Positions 9,263 to 18,968 are shown, counted from the first letter of the stretch. The stretch is 64,000 nucleotides of DNA from Bacteroidota bacterium (GCA_023391625.1 JAEWAN010000034.1:310001-374000), one strand, 5' to 3'. The notes: generated by a model from the letters alone, not told the origin. A program made the numbers and translations.

Positions 9263-11620
9263 TTATTCGTTTTTTATTGATTTTACAGGATTAGCCACGG
9301 CTATCCTCCAGCTCTGTAAGGTCACAAAGACAATAGACAATAGCAGAATCAGCCCCCCTGAAAGAATAAACACCCACCCGTCCAGCTTCACATGATATGC
9401 GAAATCCTGCAAAAAGCGTATGGAAACATACCAACCTGCCGGTACAGCCAGAACAAATGCCAGCAACAATCCTTTAACAAAATCCCAATTGACCAGTTTT
9501 AGAATATCCAGTTCCGTAGCACCCTGTATTTTTCGCAACGCTATTTCCTTTTCTTTCTGACGTACAAAGTACATGGTCATAGCAATAATCCCCATCATCA
9601 GTATCAAGATAGTCAATATGGTAAAAGTTACGATAACATACCCGTTTTGTTCTTCTTTTTCATACCAGGATTGTATGATTTCATCGGCAAAATCAGCCTC
9701 AAAAAATTCATTCCCGTTATATTCCGAATATATGCGCTTTATTTCATCAGCTTTCTGATAAATATCAATTCCTTTAGCCAGCTTTACATGGATAACCCAC
9801 GGAGTATCTGTGAAATTCTTTACCACATGAATTTTAAATGGATCTCTTTGTTCCTGTAAAGACTTGTAATAAAAATTATCAACAATTCCTCCAATTATCT
9901 CCTCTTTTCTGGTATTCTCATAAAAAACCCGATGGCTTTTATGATCCGGTTCTAACAGTCCGTATGCTTCCTGATTAACTAATATGAAATCATCGTCATG
10001 TAATGACATCACAGGCATATACTGTATCTGATATACCTGAAAGAAATCCGGATCAACAAAAAATATTTCAAGATTAATGTACTTCCCGTTGATCTGATAA
10101 CCATTGGAATAACTTCCACCTAATGGGCTTCCTATTGAATAAGACACATTCTCAACTCCACCGACAGACATCAACTTATCTTTAAATCCATCCAGTTGTT
10201 GCGGTTTCAGAACATTATCCATCACCAGAATATTTTCCGTTTCAAACCCAACATCATAATTTTTCATATAATTTATTTGGCGCAATATAAATATGCTGTA
10301 TATCAAAAGAGTAATAGCTACAACATATTGAAAAACCACCAATATTTTGGAATAAGTGCTTTTTACCTTACGAGTGTATGTACCTTTCACTACTTCAATC
10401 GGGGTAAATCTGGAAATAACTACCGCCGGAAATATACCGGAAATAACTCCTATACAAAAAACAGACAATATCAATGCGGCGATAAATGAAAAATTAAACT
10501 GATGCAGCAACTGTAAATCTGTATCAAACAGACGATTGAAAATGGGTTCAAAAATAAATGAGAGTGCAATGGCAAGTACCATAGATATACCTGTTGTTAC
10601 AAGCGCTTCTGAAATGAATTGCCATAATATAGCTCCCCTGCTGCTACCTAACAGCTTCTTGATTGCAGACTCCTTACCCCTCTGTAAAGTAATGGATATG
10701 GAAAGGTTAATATAATTGATGACTGCAATTACCAGAATTAATAAAGCTATTGATAAATAAATAGATACCAGTGTCCTGCTATTGGTATGATAATCTACCC
10801 CACCAGCATAAACCCCACTGAAATAAATATCTTCTAAACTGATAAAAAGAACATCTGTATGTGCATGTTCACCCTGATACATCCAGTAATCTCTCCTGAA
10901 TTCATTTAGTAACAAATCCGATTTTGAAGGCAAATCAGTACCTTCCTTCGAAAGGAAATAAATGGCAAAACCACTAATATTCCAGGAGTCCTGTATACCC
11001 TGATGATACTTCTTTTCAAGTAATGGATACCCTACCACTATATCAGCATAAGGCAAATGCGTATTCTCCGGAAAATCTTCCATTATACCGCTTACATATA
11101 ATTCAGTATCCTGCCATTTAAAAAATTTTCCTACTGGATTTTCCCCCGGAAACAATTTTGCAGCCATAGTTCTTGACAAAACCGCAGAATGACCTGTCAG
11201 CACCTGGGAAGGACGGCCTTGCAACAATGGAAACGAAAAGAAATCAAAGAAAACGGAATCTGCATAAAGCATTGTTACCTGAAATTTCTTCAAATTATTC
11301 CTGTCCTCTACCGTAGTTATATCTGAATACAGACGTACATAATTTTCCACTTCAGGACAACGCTCTTTTACATAATTGGCCACCGGATTTGCAAAATCAG
11401 CCCCTTTGGTAAACCTGCCATAATCCTCACTCGAAGCCAGTAAATAAATACGATCTTTTTTCTCATGAAAGCTATCCACAGAAAGTTCTTGCTTTATATA
11501 AACAATAAGCAAAAAAACAAACATCAGGGAAAATGCAAATCCCAGCAAGGTAACAAACGTATAAAGCTTGTTACGAGATAAAAAGTGAACATATGATCTG
11601 ATATTAGCCTGATGATACAT
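9263..11620 (-). CDS. ABC transporter permease, FtsX/MacB type (first of pair)
   Basis: 785 residues with the same plan as its downstream neighbour: N-terminal helix (about 17-40), MacB-like periplasmic domain, helices at about 280-390, a second periplasmic part, and C-terminal helices ending NPVKSIKNE. The two are clear but divergent paralogues, so the transporter may be a heterodimer of permeases. It starts about 156 bases after the ATPase gene; that gap shows no other coding signal I could recognise. Confidence 0.88.
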   Translation of the reverse strand: MYHQANIRSYVHFLSRNKLYTFVTLLGFAFSLMFVFLLIVYIKQELSVDSFHEKKDRIYLLASSEDYGRFTKGADFANPVANYVKERCPEVENYVRLYSDITTVEDRNNLKKFQVTMLYADSVFFDFFSFPLLQGRPSQVLTGHSAVLSRTMAAKLFPGENPVGKFFKWQDTELYVSGIMEDFPENTHLPYADIVVGYPLLEKKYHQGIQDSWNISGFAIYFLSKEGTDLPSKSDLLLNEFRRDYWMYQGEHAHTDVLFISLEDIYFSGVYAGGVDYHTNSRTLVSIYLSIALLILVIAVINYINLSISITLQRGKESAIKKLLGSSRGAILWQFISEALVTTGISMVLAIALSFIFEPIFNRLFDTDLQLLHQFNFSFIAALILSVFCIGVISGIFPAVVISRFTPIEVVKGTYTRKVKSTYSKILVVFQYVVAITLLIYSIFILRQINYMKNYDVGFETENILVMDNVLKPQQLDGFKDKLMSVGGVENVSYSIGSPLGGSYSNGYQINGKYINLEIFFVDPDFFQVYQIQYMPVMSLHDDDFILVNQEAYGLLEPDHKSHRVFYENTRKEEIIGGIVDNFYYKSLQEQRDPFKIHVVKNFTDTPWVIHVKLAKGIDIYQKADEIKRIYSEYNGNEFFEADFADEIIQSWYEKEEQNGYVIVTFTILTILILMMGIIAMTMYFVRQKEKEIALRKIQGATELDILKLVNWDFVKGLLLAFVLAVPAGWYVSIRFLQDFAYHVKLDGWVFILSGGLILLLSIVFVTLQSWRIAVANPVKSIKNE

Positions 11621-11776
11621 AAAGTTTAATCTTTTATTTAATAATGATTTAGATAGTTTAGGAACAGACCGCCCTTAAAAACTGTCGTCACTTTGGGCAA
11701 CAACAATTTTCAGGGAATCTGTCATTATCATGGATTTATTAAACCGGACAATCACTTGCCCCGATTAATGCGTTTA

Positions 11777-12457
11777 TTACATTTTACTTTGTACTTCCGT
11801 TACTATTTGTCCGTCAAACAAATTAATAATGCGATGGGCGAAAGATGCGTCATGTTGTGAGTGGGTTACCATGACGATAGTCGTACCTTCTTTATTCAGC
11901 TCTAAAAGTAAATCCATTACATCCTTACCGTTCTTTGAGTCCAGATTTCCGGTAGGCTCATCAGCCAGAATCAATTTAGGATTGGCCACTACTGCACGGG
12001 CAATAGCTACACGCTGTTGCTGCCCTCCGGAAAGCTGATTCGGAAAGTGTTTGGCACGATGGCTGATATTCATTCGTCGCAAAGCATCTTCTACCCGTTT
12101 TTTACGTTCTGACGGTTTTATTTTCATATACACCAACGGAAGTTCCACATTCTCAAAAACATTCATTTCTTCAATCAAATTGAAACTCTGAAAGACAAAA
12201 CCGATATTCCCTTTACGGGTCTGCGTGCGGTCTTTTTCTTTCAGATGTCCCACTTCCTGATTATCCAAAAAATAATTTCCTGAAGTAGGATTATCAAGCA
12301 TACCCAAAATATTCAGTAAAGTAGATTTACCACATCCGGAAGGTCCCATTATAGCTATAAACTCCCCTTCCTTTACCTGCATAGTTACATTATTCAGTGC
12401 CAAAGTTTCTACTTCGTCCGTACGAAATACTTTCTTTAAATTTTCAATTTTAATCAT
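11777..12457 (-). CDS. ABC transporter ATP-binding protein, MacB/LolD type
   Basis: 226 residues, a single ATPase domain: Walker A GPSGCGKS (38-45), Q-loop VFQSFN (about 88-93), signature LSGGQQQR (142-149), Walker B LILADEPTG (162-170) and H-loop THS (H199). This is the typical MacB/LolD/FtsE branch that powers type VII mechanotransmission ABC systems. It energises the two FtsX-like permeases downstream. A decayed permease fragment lies directly upstream. Confidence 0.92.
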   Translation of the reverse strand: MIKIENLKKVFRTDEVETLALNNVTMQVKEGEFIAIMGPSGCGKSTLLNILGMLDNPTSGNYFLDNQEVGHLKEKDRTQTRKGNIGFVFQSFNLIEEMNVFENVELPLVYMKIKPSERKKRVEDALRRMNISHRAKHFPNQLSGGQQQRVAIARAVVANPKLILADEPTGNLDSKNGKDVMDLLLELNKEGTTIVMVTHSQHDASFAHRIINLFDGQIVTEVQSKM

Positions 12458-12530
12458 GATCTATTTTCATTTTATCAGTTACAGTAAGTTACCGGAACCT
12501 TGAGTTTCAATTTTTTATTTAATAGTTCTT

Positions 12531-12662
12531 CTAATCTTTTTTCAGAGAATCAACCGGATTACAGGATAACACCCACCAACTAGCTCCAGCCGTACTCAAT
12601 ATAGCTAATACGGCTTGTAAAAGTACTGGTATGATAGGAATATCATAAGTGAATAAATCTAT
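12531..12662 (-). pseudogene. C-terminal remnant of a third FtsX-type ABC permease
   Basis: The minus strand carries 43 open codons with no start, bounded upstream by an in-frame TAA and ending in a TAG at 12531-12533. The last residues read NPVDSLKKD, matching the NPVKALKDE and NPVKSIKNE ends of the two intact permeases in this operon. Before it comes a hydrophobic stretch containing VLLQAVLAILSTAG, as expected for the last membrane helix. The rest of the gene is gone. The position, between adaptor and ATPase genes, suggests the operon once held a third permease. The flanking 12458-12699 gap holds no other gene. Confidence 0.72.
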
Positions 12663-12699
12663 TTATTTTCCGACAGCCTCAATATCTTATTATTATTCC

Positions 12700-13950
12700 C
12701 TATTTTAAAATAAGTTCCTGAACATCCCCATAACTATCATAACTGGAGGTAATTACCACTTCACCTGGTTCCAACCCATTTATTACTTCATAATAAAGCG
12801 GATTTTGACGTCCTATGCGGATGTTTCGTCTTACAGCTTTTGTGCCATCCGGGGTTAAAACAAATATCCACTGTCCTCCCGTACTCTGATAAAACGCTCC
12901 GCGAGGTATCAACACAGCTTCAGCAGGTTGCCCCAACTGCAAATTAATATAATAAGTTTGCCCCGCACGAATATTGTCTGGACGTTCTCCTTCAAATATA
13001 AAATCTGTTTTAAACTGTTTTTCCCGTACTTCCGGATAAACTTTCCGCACAACAAGGTTAAAGCTTTTATCCTGACGTTCAAACGAGGCTGACAAACCAC
13101 TCTTTACTTTATCTATATAATGTTCATCTATTTGAGCTTCTATCTTATAATCGGAAAGCACGTTAATCTGACCAATACTTGTTCCGGACGACACTGACTG
13201 CCCTATTTCCACATCCAATAACCCTAACTGTCCATCAACCGGTGCTTTTATATCCAAATCTTCAATCCGTTTACGCTGTTGTGTCAGGTTACGACGGATA
13301 TTATCCAGACTTTCTTCCATCTGATCCATTTGAATACCACGATATATTGAATCCTGTTTCTGACGTTCCATTACCAGCTCCCGCCCTTTCATTGCAAAAT
13401 CATAATCCTCCCTGGCCTGTAAATATTCCTCTTTAGAAACCAATTCTTCATTATATAATTTCAGGTATTGCTCATACTTTCGTTTTTTACGTTCCACATC
13501 CAAATCAAGTTGAAGTTTTTCTTTCCGAAGATTTAACTTTTCCTGTTCCATCGTAACTTGCGTATTCCGAAGAAAGTTTTGCTTTTCTGCCAACTGAGCC
13601 TCACTGTCAAGTATATTCAAACTCAATGTAGAATTAGTCAACCGTACAATAACATCACCCTTGTTTACCATTGAACCTTCTTCTGCCACCTTTTCCGCCA
13701 CAATACCTCCTTCTATAGCACTCAAATATATAATGTTTATAGGCTGAACCTGTCCACTCACCCGTATGTAATCATTAAATTCTCCTTTTTTAACCGTATG
13801 CACCATAAGTTTATCACAATCTACATTAAATTTTGAAGCATGATTTCCGAAAATCAGCCAGCTTAACGATATCAATATCAACAAACCAATAATGATATAC
13901 GGAATATGTTTTTTTTGAATTCCTCTTTTCTTCTGTATAATTGTATCCAT
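12700..13950 (-). CDS. HlyD/MacA-type periplasmic adaptor (membrane fusion protein)
   Basis: 416 residues. One N-terminal membrane helix (about 16-36), a biotinyl-lipoyl-like half motif (about 75-105, SAIEGGIVAEKVAEEGSMV), a long coiled-coil hairpin (about 115-225), then beta-barrel and membrane-proximal domains. Adaptors of this kind bridge the inner-membrane permease and TolC. The start MDTIIQKKRG gives a normal cytoplasmic lead before the helix. It lies 25 bases behind the tolC-like gene. Confidence 0.88.
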   Translation of the reverse strand: MDTIIQKKRGIQKKHIPYIIIGLLILISLSWLIFGNHASKFNVDCDKLMVHTVKKGEFNDYIRVSGQVQPINIIYLSAIEGGIVAEKVAEEGSMVNKGDVIVRLTNSTLSLNILDSEAQLAEKQNFLRNTQVTMEQEKLNLRKEKLQLDLDVERKKRKYEQYLKLYNEELVSKEEYLQAREDYDFAMKGRELVMERQKQDSIYRGIQMDQMEESLDNIRRNLTQQRKRIEDLDIKAPVDGQLGLLDVEIGQSVSSGTSIGQINVLSDYKIEAQIDEHYIDKVKSGLSASFERQDKSFNLVVRKVYPEVREKQFKTDFIFEGERPDNIRAGQTYYINLQLGQPAEAVLIPRGAFYQSTGGQWIFVLTPDGTKAVRRNIRIGRQNPLYYEVINGLEPGEVVITSSYDSYGDVQELILK

Positions 13951-13975
13951 CTCTTTATTATATTTACATTTATTT

Positions 13976-15307
13976 TTATAATCCGGCTGATAAAGGAGTA
14001 CCTTTATAATAATCGACCACCCGCACTTTTACCTGATACTTTAACCTGATATATAATTCCTCTACCTGAGCCTGCAACAATCTGTTGGCACTTGTTGTAA
14101 CTTCTATCGCATTTATTAAACCTTCATCGTATTTACGCAAATTTACTTCATGGGCTTTTTTAGCCGCTTCCGTACGTTTCAACGCATGATGATATTCATC
14201 TACCAGCCCATTCATATCGGCAACGGCTTGCTCTATCTCACTATAAACCTGACGTAATAGCTCTTCATGCTGACTCTCTGCAATAATAAGTTGTTGCTTA
14301 CTGCGTCTTACTTCATTCAAATTAGAAAAACGATTAAAAATCGGGACATTTAACGATATGGAAAAATAGTAACCTTGACGATTTTTCAATTGTTCTTCAA
14401 AACCCTGGTAATCCGTATTGTTTAGCATTTTTGAAAAGCCTGTTGAATAATTACCATTAAAAGACACTGTGGGCAGGCCATACGAGTAAGCTATTTTCCT
14501 GTTCAGTTCCGTAGATTTCAAACTCTTCTGAGAGGCCAATATTTCCGGATTCAACATCAAAGCCTGCCGATATATATCCGAAGCCTTTTCCTCACTCTTT
14601 GTTATTAAAAAATTATCATAACTATTTTCTATTATTAAATTTTCATCTACAGGGAAATTCATTTTTTCTTTTAAACGAATTATTTCCTGATTCAGTAAAT
14701 TCTGCTGACGAACCAGCAAATATTGATCTTCCGCTTCTTTGGACTCTATCTCCGCAACATCCGGAATAGACTTTAATCCGAGCTCCTCCATACGTTTCAC
14801 CCGTTTAGCATTAGCAGCACTTTCTGCCAATTGCTTTCCGGACAATTCAACTGTTCCCTGATAATACAACACATTGAAAAATAGTTCCATGGTTTCAATA
14901 GCAATCAAATCTTTGGTCTCCTGCAGCTGATCCGTACCTTTCAAACGGTTCAGTTTAGCTATTTTAGCTTTATTTATACGGGAAAATGAACTAAATATAG
15001 TCATGGATGAAGATACTTCATATGAATTACTGACAGTATTCTGATTAATATAAGTATTTGTTTCCGGATTAAGCCCCCGCCCTATATTCAAGGATACGCC
15101 CGTACCCGCGTTTAATGACGGTAAGAAATTACCAATAGCATCCTGCCTGTTCAAACGGTATATTTCATTCTGTGCCTCCTGTTCCACCCGCTTAGGATTA
15201 TTTTGAACGGCATAACTGATACACTCATCTAAAGTCCAGACTTTTTGCTGGGAAAACAGCCATAGGGGAACACATAGAAAAAATAAAAATATTATTCTTA
15301 ATTTCAT
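13976..15307 (-). CDS. TolC-family outer-membrane efflux protein
   Basis: 443 residues from MKLRIIFLFFLCVPLW; an earlier in-frame ATG seven codons upstream would put charged residues ahead of the signal peptide, so the later one is chosen. A signal peptide ends near LFSQQ, followed by the start of an OEP domain (WTLDECISYAVQNNP) and two long helical repeats with tolC-like QLxxAE spacing. It forms the outer-membrane channel of the tripartite system. It is 34 bases behind the DUF4252-like gene. Confidence 0.9.
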   Translation of the reverse strand: MKLRIIFLFFLCVPLWLFSQQKVWTLDECISYAVQNNPKRVEQEAQNEIYRLNRQDAIGNFLPSLNAGTGVSLNIGRGLNPETNTYINQNTVSNSYEVSSSMTIFSSFSRINKAKIAKLNRLKGTDQLQETKDLIAIETMELFFNVLYYQGTVELSGKQLAESAANAKRVKRMEELGLKSIPDVAEIESKEAEDQYLLVRQQNLLNQEIIRLKEKMNFPVDENLIIENSYDNFLITKSEEKASDIYRQALMLNPEILASQKSLKSTELNRKIAYSYGLPTVSFNGNYSTGFSKMLNNTDYQGFEEQLKNRQGYYFSISLNVPIFNRFSNLNEVRRSKQQLIIAESQHEELLRQVYSEIEQAVADMNGLVDEYHHALKRTEAAKKAHEVNLRKYDEGLINAIEVTTSANRLLQAQVEELYIRLKYQVKVRVVDYYKGTPLSAGL

Positions 15308-15341
15308 AATTCTACTTACCTCTCTCATTTATTGAGAACAT

Positions 15342-15803
15342 TTAAAAGTTTACAACCAATTCAGGAAGAGTTTCCAAAAGAAACTGACCTTTCAACCAAA
15401 TAAGACAAGATTCCTTGTCACCTTCTGTCTGCAATAAAAGGACATCCGTGAGCTTTTCATTATAAAAAATTGCTGTATACACATCCTGTTTACGCAAATT
15501 CAACAACTGTTCAAAATTTTCATTGACAATAAGCTGATTAAAATCATTTAAAAAATCTTTTTGTTGCGTATCTCCATCAATATCACTATCATATGCCAAA
15601 ATTTGTACTTGCGTAATCTGAGATAAAATTTCTCCATTTTCTCCGGAGAATATACGCACCATATTCATTGCTCCCTTACCCACCGACAATGTTACAAATC
15701 GGTCATCTTTTCCATACTTATTATAAAAATCTTTTACACACTGAGCTTGTAATGAAACGTGTAACAACACGATATAAATCGTAAAAACAATACTTCTTTT
15801 CAT
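15342..15803 (-). CDS. exported DUF4252-like protein, first gene of the efflux operon
   Basis: 153 residues with a signal peptide (KRSIVFTIYIVLLHVSLQAQ) and no lipobox. The mature part begins with F-Y-N-K-Y, has a V-T-L-S-V-G-K-G segment, and shows alternating strands and helices ending in LIWLKGQFLLETLPEL, the general pattern of DUF4252 proteins of Bacteroidota. Function is unknown. Being first behind a sigma-54-like promoter, it may be a periplasmic partner of the efflux system. Family assignment is by eye. Confidence 0.68.
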   Translation of the reverse strand: MKRSIVFTIYIVLLHVSLQAQCVKDFYNKYGKDDRFVTLSVGKGAMNMVRIFSGENGEILSQITQVQILAYDSDIDGDTQQKDFLNDFNQLIVNENFEQLLNLRKQDVYTAIFYNEKLTDVLLLQTEGDKESCLIWLKGQFLLETLPELVVNF

Positions 15804-15860
15804 CTCTCTTTTAAATTAAATTTTTTATGGTTTTATTTTCATTAAATTCTATATACTTAA

Positions 15861-15877
15861 TACCATTTACGTGCCAA
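15861..15877 (-). promoter_or_regulatory. sigma-54-like promoter of the efflux operon
   Basis: On the minus strand TTGGCACG, then TAAA, then TGGTA, compared with the consensus TTGGCACG-N4-TTGCA. The -24 half is perfect and the spacing between the GG and the -12 dinucleotide is correct; the -12 half has GT in place of GC. Transcription would begin near 15850, leaving a leader of about 46 bases before the ATG at 15803. Confidence 0.68.
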
Positions 15878-15929
15878 AACCATAAATCATTTATTTTTAA
15901 TATATTATAAAATAAGAGAGGACACTGGA

Positions 15930-15968
15930 TGTAAATTTTTTTTACACTCCATGATAAATTTTTTTACA
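15930..15968. promoter_or_regulatory. two tandem dyads, likely activator (enhancer) sites
   Basis: TGTAAATTTTTTTTACA (15930-15946) is a perfect dyad TGTAAA-N5-TTTACA, extended by TGGA and TCCA flanks. TGATAAATTTTTTTACA (15952-15968) is a near copy. Their centres are 22 bases apart, two helical turns, and lie about 90-110 bases upstream of the sigma-54-like start, as for NtrC-family enhancers. The A/T-rich core reduces specificity. Confidence 0.58.
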
Positions 15969-15981
15969 GATAAGGAATAAA

Positions 15982-16016
15982 AAAAGCTCTCGGACTGATT
16001 CTGTCCAAGAGCTTTT
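15982..16016 (-). terminator. intrinsic terminator of aspS
   Basis: AAAAGCTCT and GGAC pair with GTCC and AGAGCTTTT across one mismatch and a 7-base loop. A T-run follows on the minus strand. It lies 33 bases downstream of the aspS stop and separates it from the efflux promoter region. Confidence 0.85.
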
Positions 16017-16048
16017 ATGCAGAGATATAATTATTTTACTTTTCTATC

Positions 16049-17806
16049 CTACTTTTCTTTCAGGTCTATTTTCAGATTCAATTCGTCCAATTGAGCCTGG
16101 CTCAACGCAGCCGGAGCATCCATCATCATATCACGTCCTGAATTATTTTTAGGGAAAGCTATACAATCGCGAATACTATCCAATCCAGCAAATAAAGAAA
16201 CAAAACGATCCAATCCGAATGCCAATCCCCCATGCGGAGGCGCTCCATACTGGAATGCACTCATCAGGAAGCCAAATTGTGCTTCTGCTTGTTCTTGTGT
16301 AAAACCTAACAATTCAAACATCCGGTTTTGCAATTTACTGTCATGAATACGGATAGAACCTCCTCCAAGTTCAATGCCATTCACTACCATGTCATATGCA
16401 GTTGCACGTACAGCCCCCGGATCTGTATCCAACAAAGGAAGATCATCCAGGTTAGGCGATGTAAACGGATGGTGCATGGCATAAAAACGTCCGGTTTCAT
16501 CATCCCATTCCAACAATGGGAAATCAATCACCCACAATGGAGCGAATGTATCTTTCTTTCTAAATCCTAACCGTTCACCCATTTCCAAACGCAGCTCACA
16601 TAAAGCTTTCTGAGTATGGCGCATTTCACCGGCCAGGATTAAAATTAAATCTCCCGGAGCTGCGTTAAACAACGAAGCGATCTGTTTCAAATCTTCCTGT
16701 GAATAAAATTTATCTACGGACGATTTATATGTTCCCCCTTCTTCACAACGTATGTAAACCAATCCTTTAGCACCTATTTGAGGACGTTTCACAAAATCAG
16801 TCAGCTCATCTATCTGTTTACGGGTATATGAAGCGCATCCCGGAGCACAAATACCTCCTACATAATCAACACTGTCAAACACCACAAAATTATGTCCGGA
16901 TACCACTTCTTTCAGCTCAACAAACTTCATATCAAACCGGATGTCCGGCTTATCTGATCCGTAATATTTCATGGCATCAGCCCAAGTCATACGTGGAAAA
17001 GGCTCCGTAAATTCGATATTCTTGACGAATTTAAATAAATGTTTGGCCATACCTTCAAAAAGCTGCAATACATCTTCTTGTTCTACAAAAGACATCTCAC
17101 AGTCTATCTGGGTAAATTCCGGCTGACGGTCAGCACGCAAATCTTCATCACGGAAACATTTAGCTATTTGAAAATAACGGTCAATGCCTGATACCATCAA
17201 TAATTGTTTAAATAACTGAGGCGACTGAGGCAAAGCATAGAATTCACCCGGATTCATACGTGACGGTACAACAAAGTCGCGTGCACCTTCAGGTGTAGAA
17301 CCAACTAAAATAGGTGTTTCCACTTCGATAAAGCCCATCTGATCCAGATAACGGCGTGTTTCAAACGCCATTTGGTGACGCAACATCAGGTTACTACGCA
17401 CCGTATTACGACGTAAATCCAGATAGCGGAACTTCATGCGTAAATCATCTCCTCCATCGGTATTATCTTCTATTGTAAAAGGAGGAGTCTTTGACTTATT
17501 CAGCACTTTCAAACCAGATACCAGAATTTCCACTTCACCAGTAGGTATATTTGGATTTTTATTACTTCTTTCTGCTACCTGTCCTTCTACCTGAATAACA
17601 TATTCTCTTCCCAGCTCATTAGCCTCTTCGCATAATGCCGCATTTACTTCCTGATTAAAAACCAATTGAGTCACTCCATAACGATCGCGAACATCCACGA
17701 AAGTCATTCCGCCCATTTTGCGGGCACGATGTACCCAACCTGACAAAGTTACCTTTTCTCCTACATTTGTAATGCGGAGTTCACCGCATGTGTGTGTTCT
17801 GTACAT
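16049..17806 (-). CDS. aspS: aspartyl-tRNA synthetase
   Basis: 585 residues from MYRTHTCGELR; an in-frame ATG 22 codons upstream is rejected because class IIb AspRS begins at this sequence. An OB-fold anticodon-binding domain is at about 1-110. The class II catalytic core has motif 2 FRDEDLRADRQPEFTQID (about 214-231), a GAD insertion domain, and motif 3 GLAFGLDRF near the C-terminus. The length is that of bacterial-type AspRS with the GAD domain. It charges tRNA-Asp, and possibly tRNA-Asn if the cell uses the amidation route, which cannot be judged here. It follows fabD by 101 bases. Confidence 0.97.
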   Translation of the reverse strand: MYRTHTCGELRITNVGEKVTLSGWVHRARKMGGMTFVDVRDRYGVTQLVFNQEVNAALCEEANELGREYVIQVEGQVAERSNKNPNIPTGEVEILVSGLKVLNKSKTPPFTIEDNTDGGDDLRMKFRYLDLRRNTVRSNLMLRHQMAFETRRYLDQMGFIEVETPILVGSTPEGARDFVVPSRMNPGEFYALPQSPQLFKQLLMVSGIDRYFQIAKCFRDEDLRADRQPEFTQIDCEMSFVEQEDVLQLFEGMAKHLFKFVKNIEFTEPFPRMTWADAMKYYGSDKPDIRFDMKFVELKEVVSGHNFVVFDSVDYVGGICAPGCASYTRKQIDELTDFVKRPQIGAKGLVYIRCEEGGTYKSSVDKFYSQEDLKQIASLFNAAPGDLILILAGEMRHTQKALCELRLEMGERLGFRKKDTFAPLWVIDFPLLEWDDETGRFYAMHHPFTSPNLDDLPLLDTDPGAVRATAYDMVVNGIELGGGSIRIHDSKLQNRMFELLGFTQEQAEAQFGFLMSAFQYGAPPHGGLAFGLDRFVSLFAGLDSIRDCIAFPKNNSGRDMMMDAPAALSQAQLDELNLKIDLKEK

Positions 17807-17852
17807 TTGTGCTTTGTTTATCTGGTTGTTATATTTATTAATGCGAAAATAC

Positions 17853-17886
17853 AAAAAAGATGCAAAGAACATCTCTTCACATCTTT
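17853..17886 (-). terminator. possible terminator downstream of fabD
   Basis: AAAGATG and CATCTTT can pair with a long loop, followed on the minus strand by TTTTG. It lies just after the fabD stop, but the stem is only about 7 bp. Confidence 0.4.
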
Positions 17887-17907
17887 ATCTTACGATCGGA
17901 TTATTTT

Positions 17908-18780
17908 TTATCTGACAGTAACTTCAGAACTTACTTTTTTAATCAATCCTTTTAATACGTCACCCGGGCCTAATTCTATAAATTCCGTAGCGCCATCGGT
18001 AATCATATTTTTAACTGTTTGAGTCCAGCGTACAGGGGCTGTTAACTGAGCTATAAGATTTTCTTTAATAGCTTCCGGTTCTGTTTGCGGATAAGCATTT
18101 ACATTCTGATAAACCGGACAAATAGGTTTACTGAACACAGTAGCGTTTATGGCAGCCTGCAGTTCTTCTGCAGCCGGTTTCATCAAAGGAGAATGGAAAG
18201 CTCCACCTACACTTAATCTCAACGCTCTTTTAGCTCCCTTTTCTTTCAACAGTTCACAAGCCTGATCTACTCCGGCTATACTTCCTGATATTACAATTTG
18301 TCCTGGACAGTTATAATTAGCCGGAACAACGATTACGTTGGATATTGATTCGCAAACTTCTTCCACAATATCATCTGTCAGACCCAACACTGCAGCCATA
18401 GTAGATTCCTCCAGTTCACATGCTTTCTGCATAGCCTGTGCACGTTTGGAAACCAATTTTAAACCATCTTCAAAAGTAAGAGCCTTAGCTGCAACTAATG
18501 CAGAAAACTCACCTAAAGAATGTCCGGCAACCATATCTGGATCAAATTGATCTCCTAATACAAATGCTGATATCACCGAATGAAGAAAAACCGCAGGCTG
18601 TGTTACTTTTGTCTGCCTCAAATCTTCCGTGGTACCTTCAAACATCAAATCAGTGATACGAAATCCCAATATCTCATTCGCTTTTTCAAAATAATCTTTT
18701 GCCAAAGCTGATTGTTCGTATAGGTCTTTGCCCATTCCGACGAATTGCGCACCCTGACCCGGAAAAACAAATGCTTTCAT
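17908..18780 (-). CDS. fabD: malonyl CoA-acyl carrier protein transacylase
   Basis: 290 residues, standard FabD length. It has the FPGQGAQ motif (6-12), Q61 in TQPAV, nucleophile S88 in GHSLGE (86-91), R113 and catalytic H196 in GAFHSPLM. It loads malonyl units onto ACP for fatty-acid elongation. No other fab genes are nearby, so it is separated from the rest of the pathway. It is divergent from rsmG and has its own TAnnTTTG box. Confidence 0.96.
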   Translation of the reverse strand: MKAFVFPGQGAQFVGMGKDLYEQSALAKDYFEKANEILGFRITDLMFEGTTEDLRQTKVTQPAVFLHSVISAFVLGDQFDPDMVAGHSLGEFSALVAAKALTFEDGLKLVSKRAQAMQKACELEESTMAAVLGLTDDIVEEVCESISNVIVVPANYNCPGQIVISGSIAGVDQACELLKEKGAKRALRLSVGGAFHSPLMKPAAEELQAAINATVFSKPICPVYQNVNAYPQTEPEAIKENLIAQLTAPVRWTQTVKNMITDGATEFIELGPGDVLKGLIKKVSSEVTVR

Positions 18781-18858
18781 ATAAAATCTTAATTTTTTAC
18801 TTAGTTTCTATCAATTCTCTCTTTATGCTCCGTCCCTTTTACAGGACCATATATTTTG

Positions 18859-18866
18859 CAAAGATA
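18859..18866 (-). promoter_or_regulatory. -7 promoter box of fabD
   Basis: TATCTTTG on the minus strand, 78 bases before the fabD ATG. No clear TTG upstream. Confidence 0.5.
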
Positions 18867-18968
18867 ACAAAAATGACATAATAAAAACACATAAATTGCC
18901 ATGAAAACATATTATACTGAATATTAATTAATTATAAAATGTATTCAAGATATTTATATGATAGGTGA

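Noticed and set aside
11621..11776. Second permease relic between ATPase and permease genes
   Set aside because: No in-frame similarity to the permease ends could be read on the minus strand.
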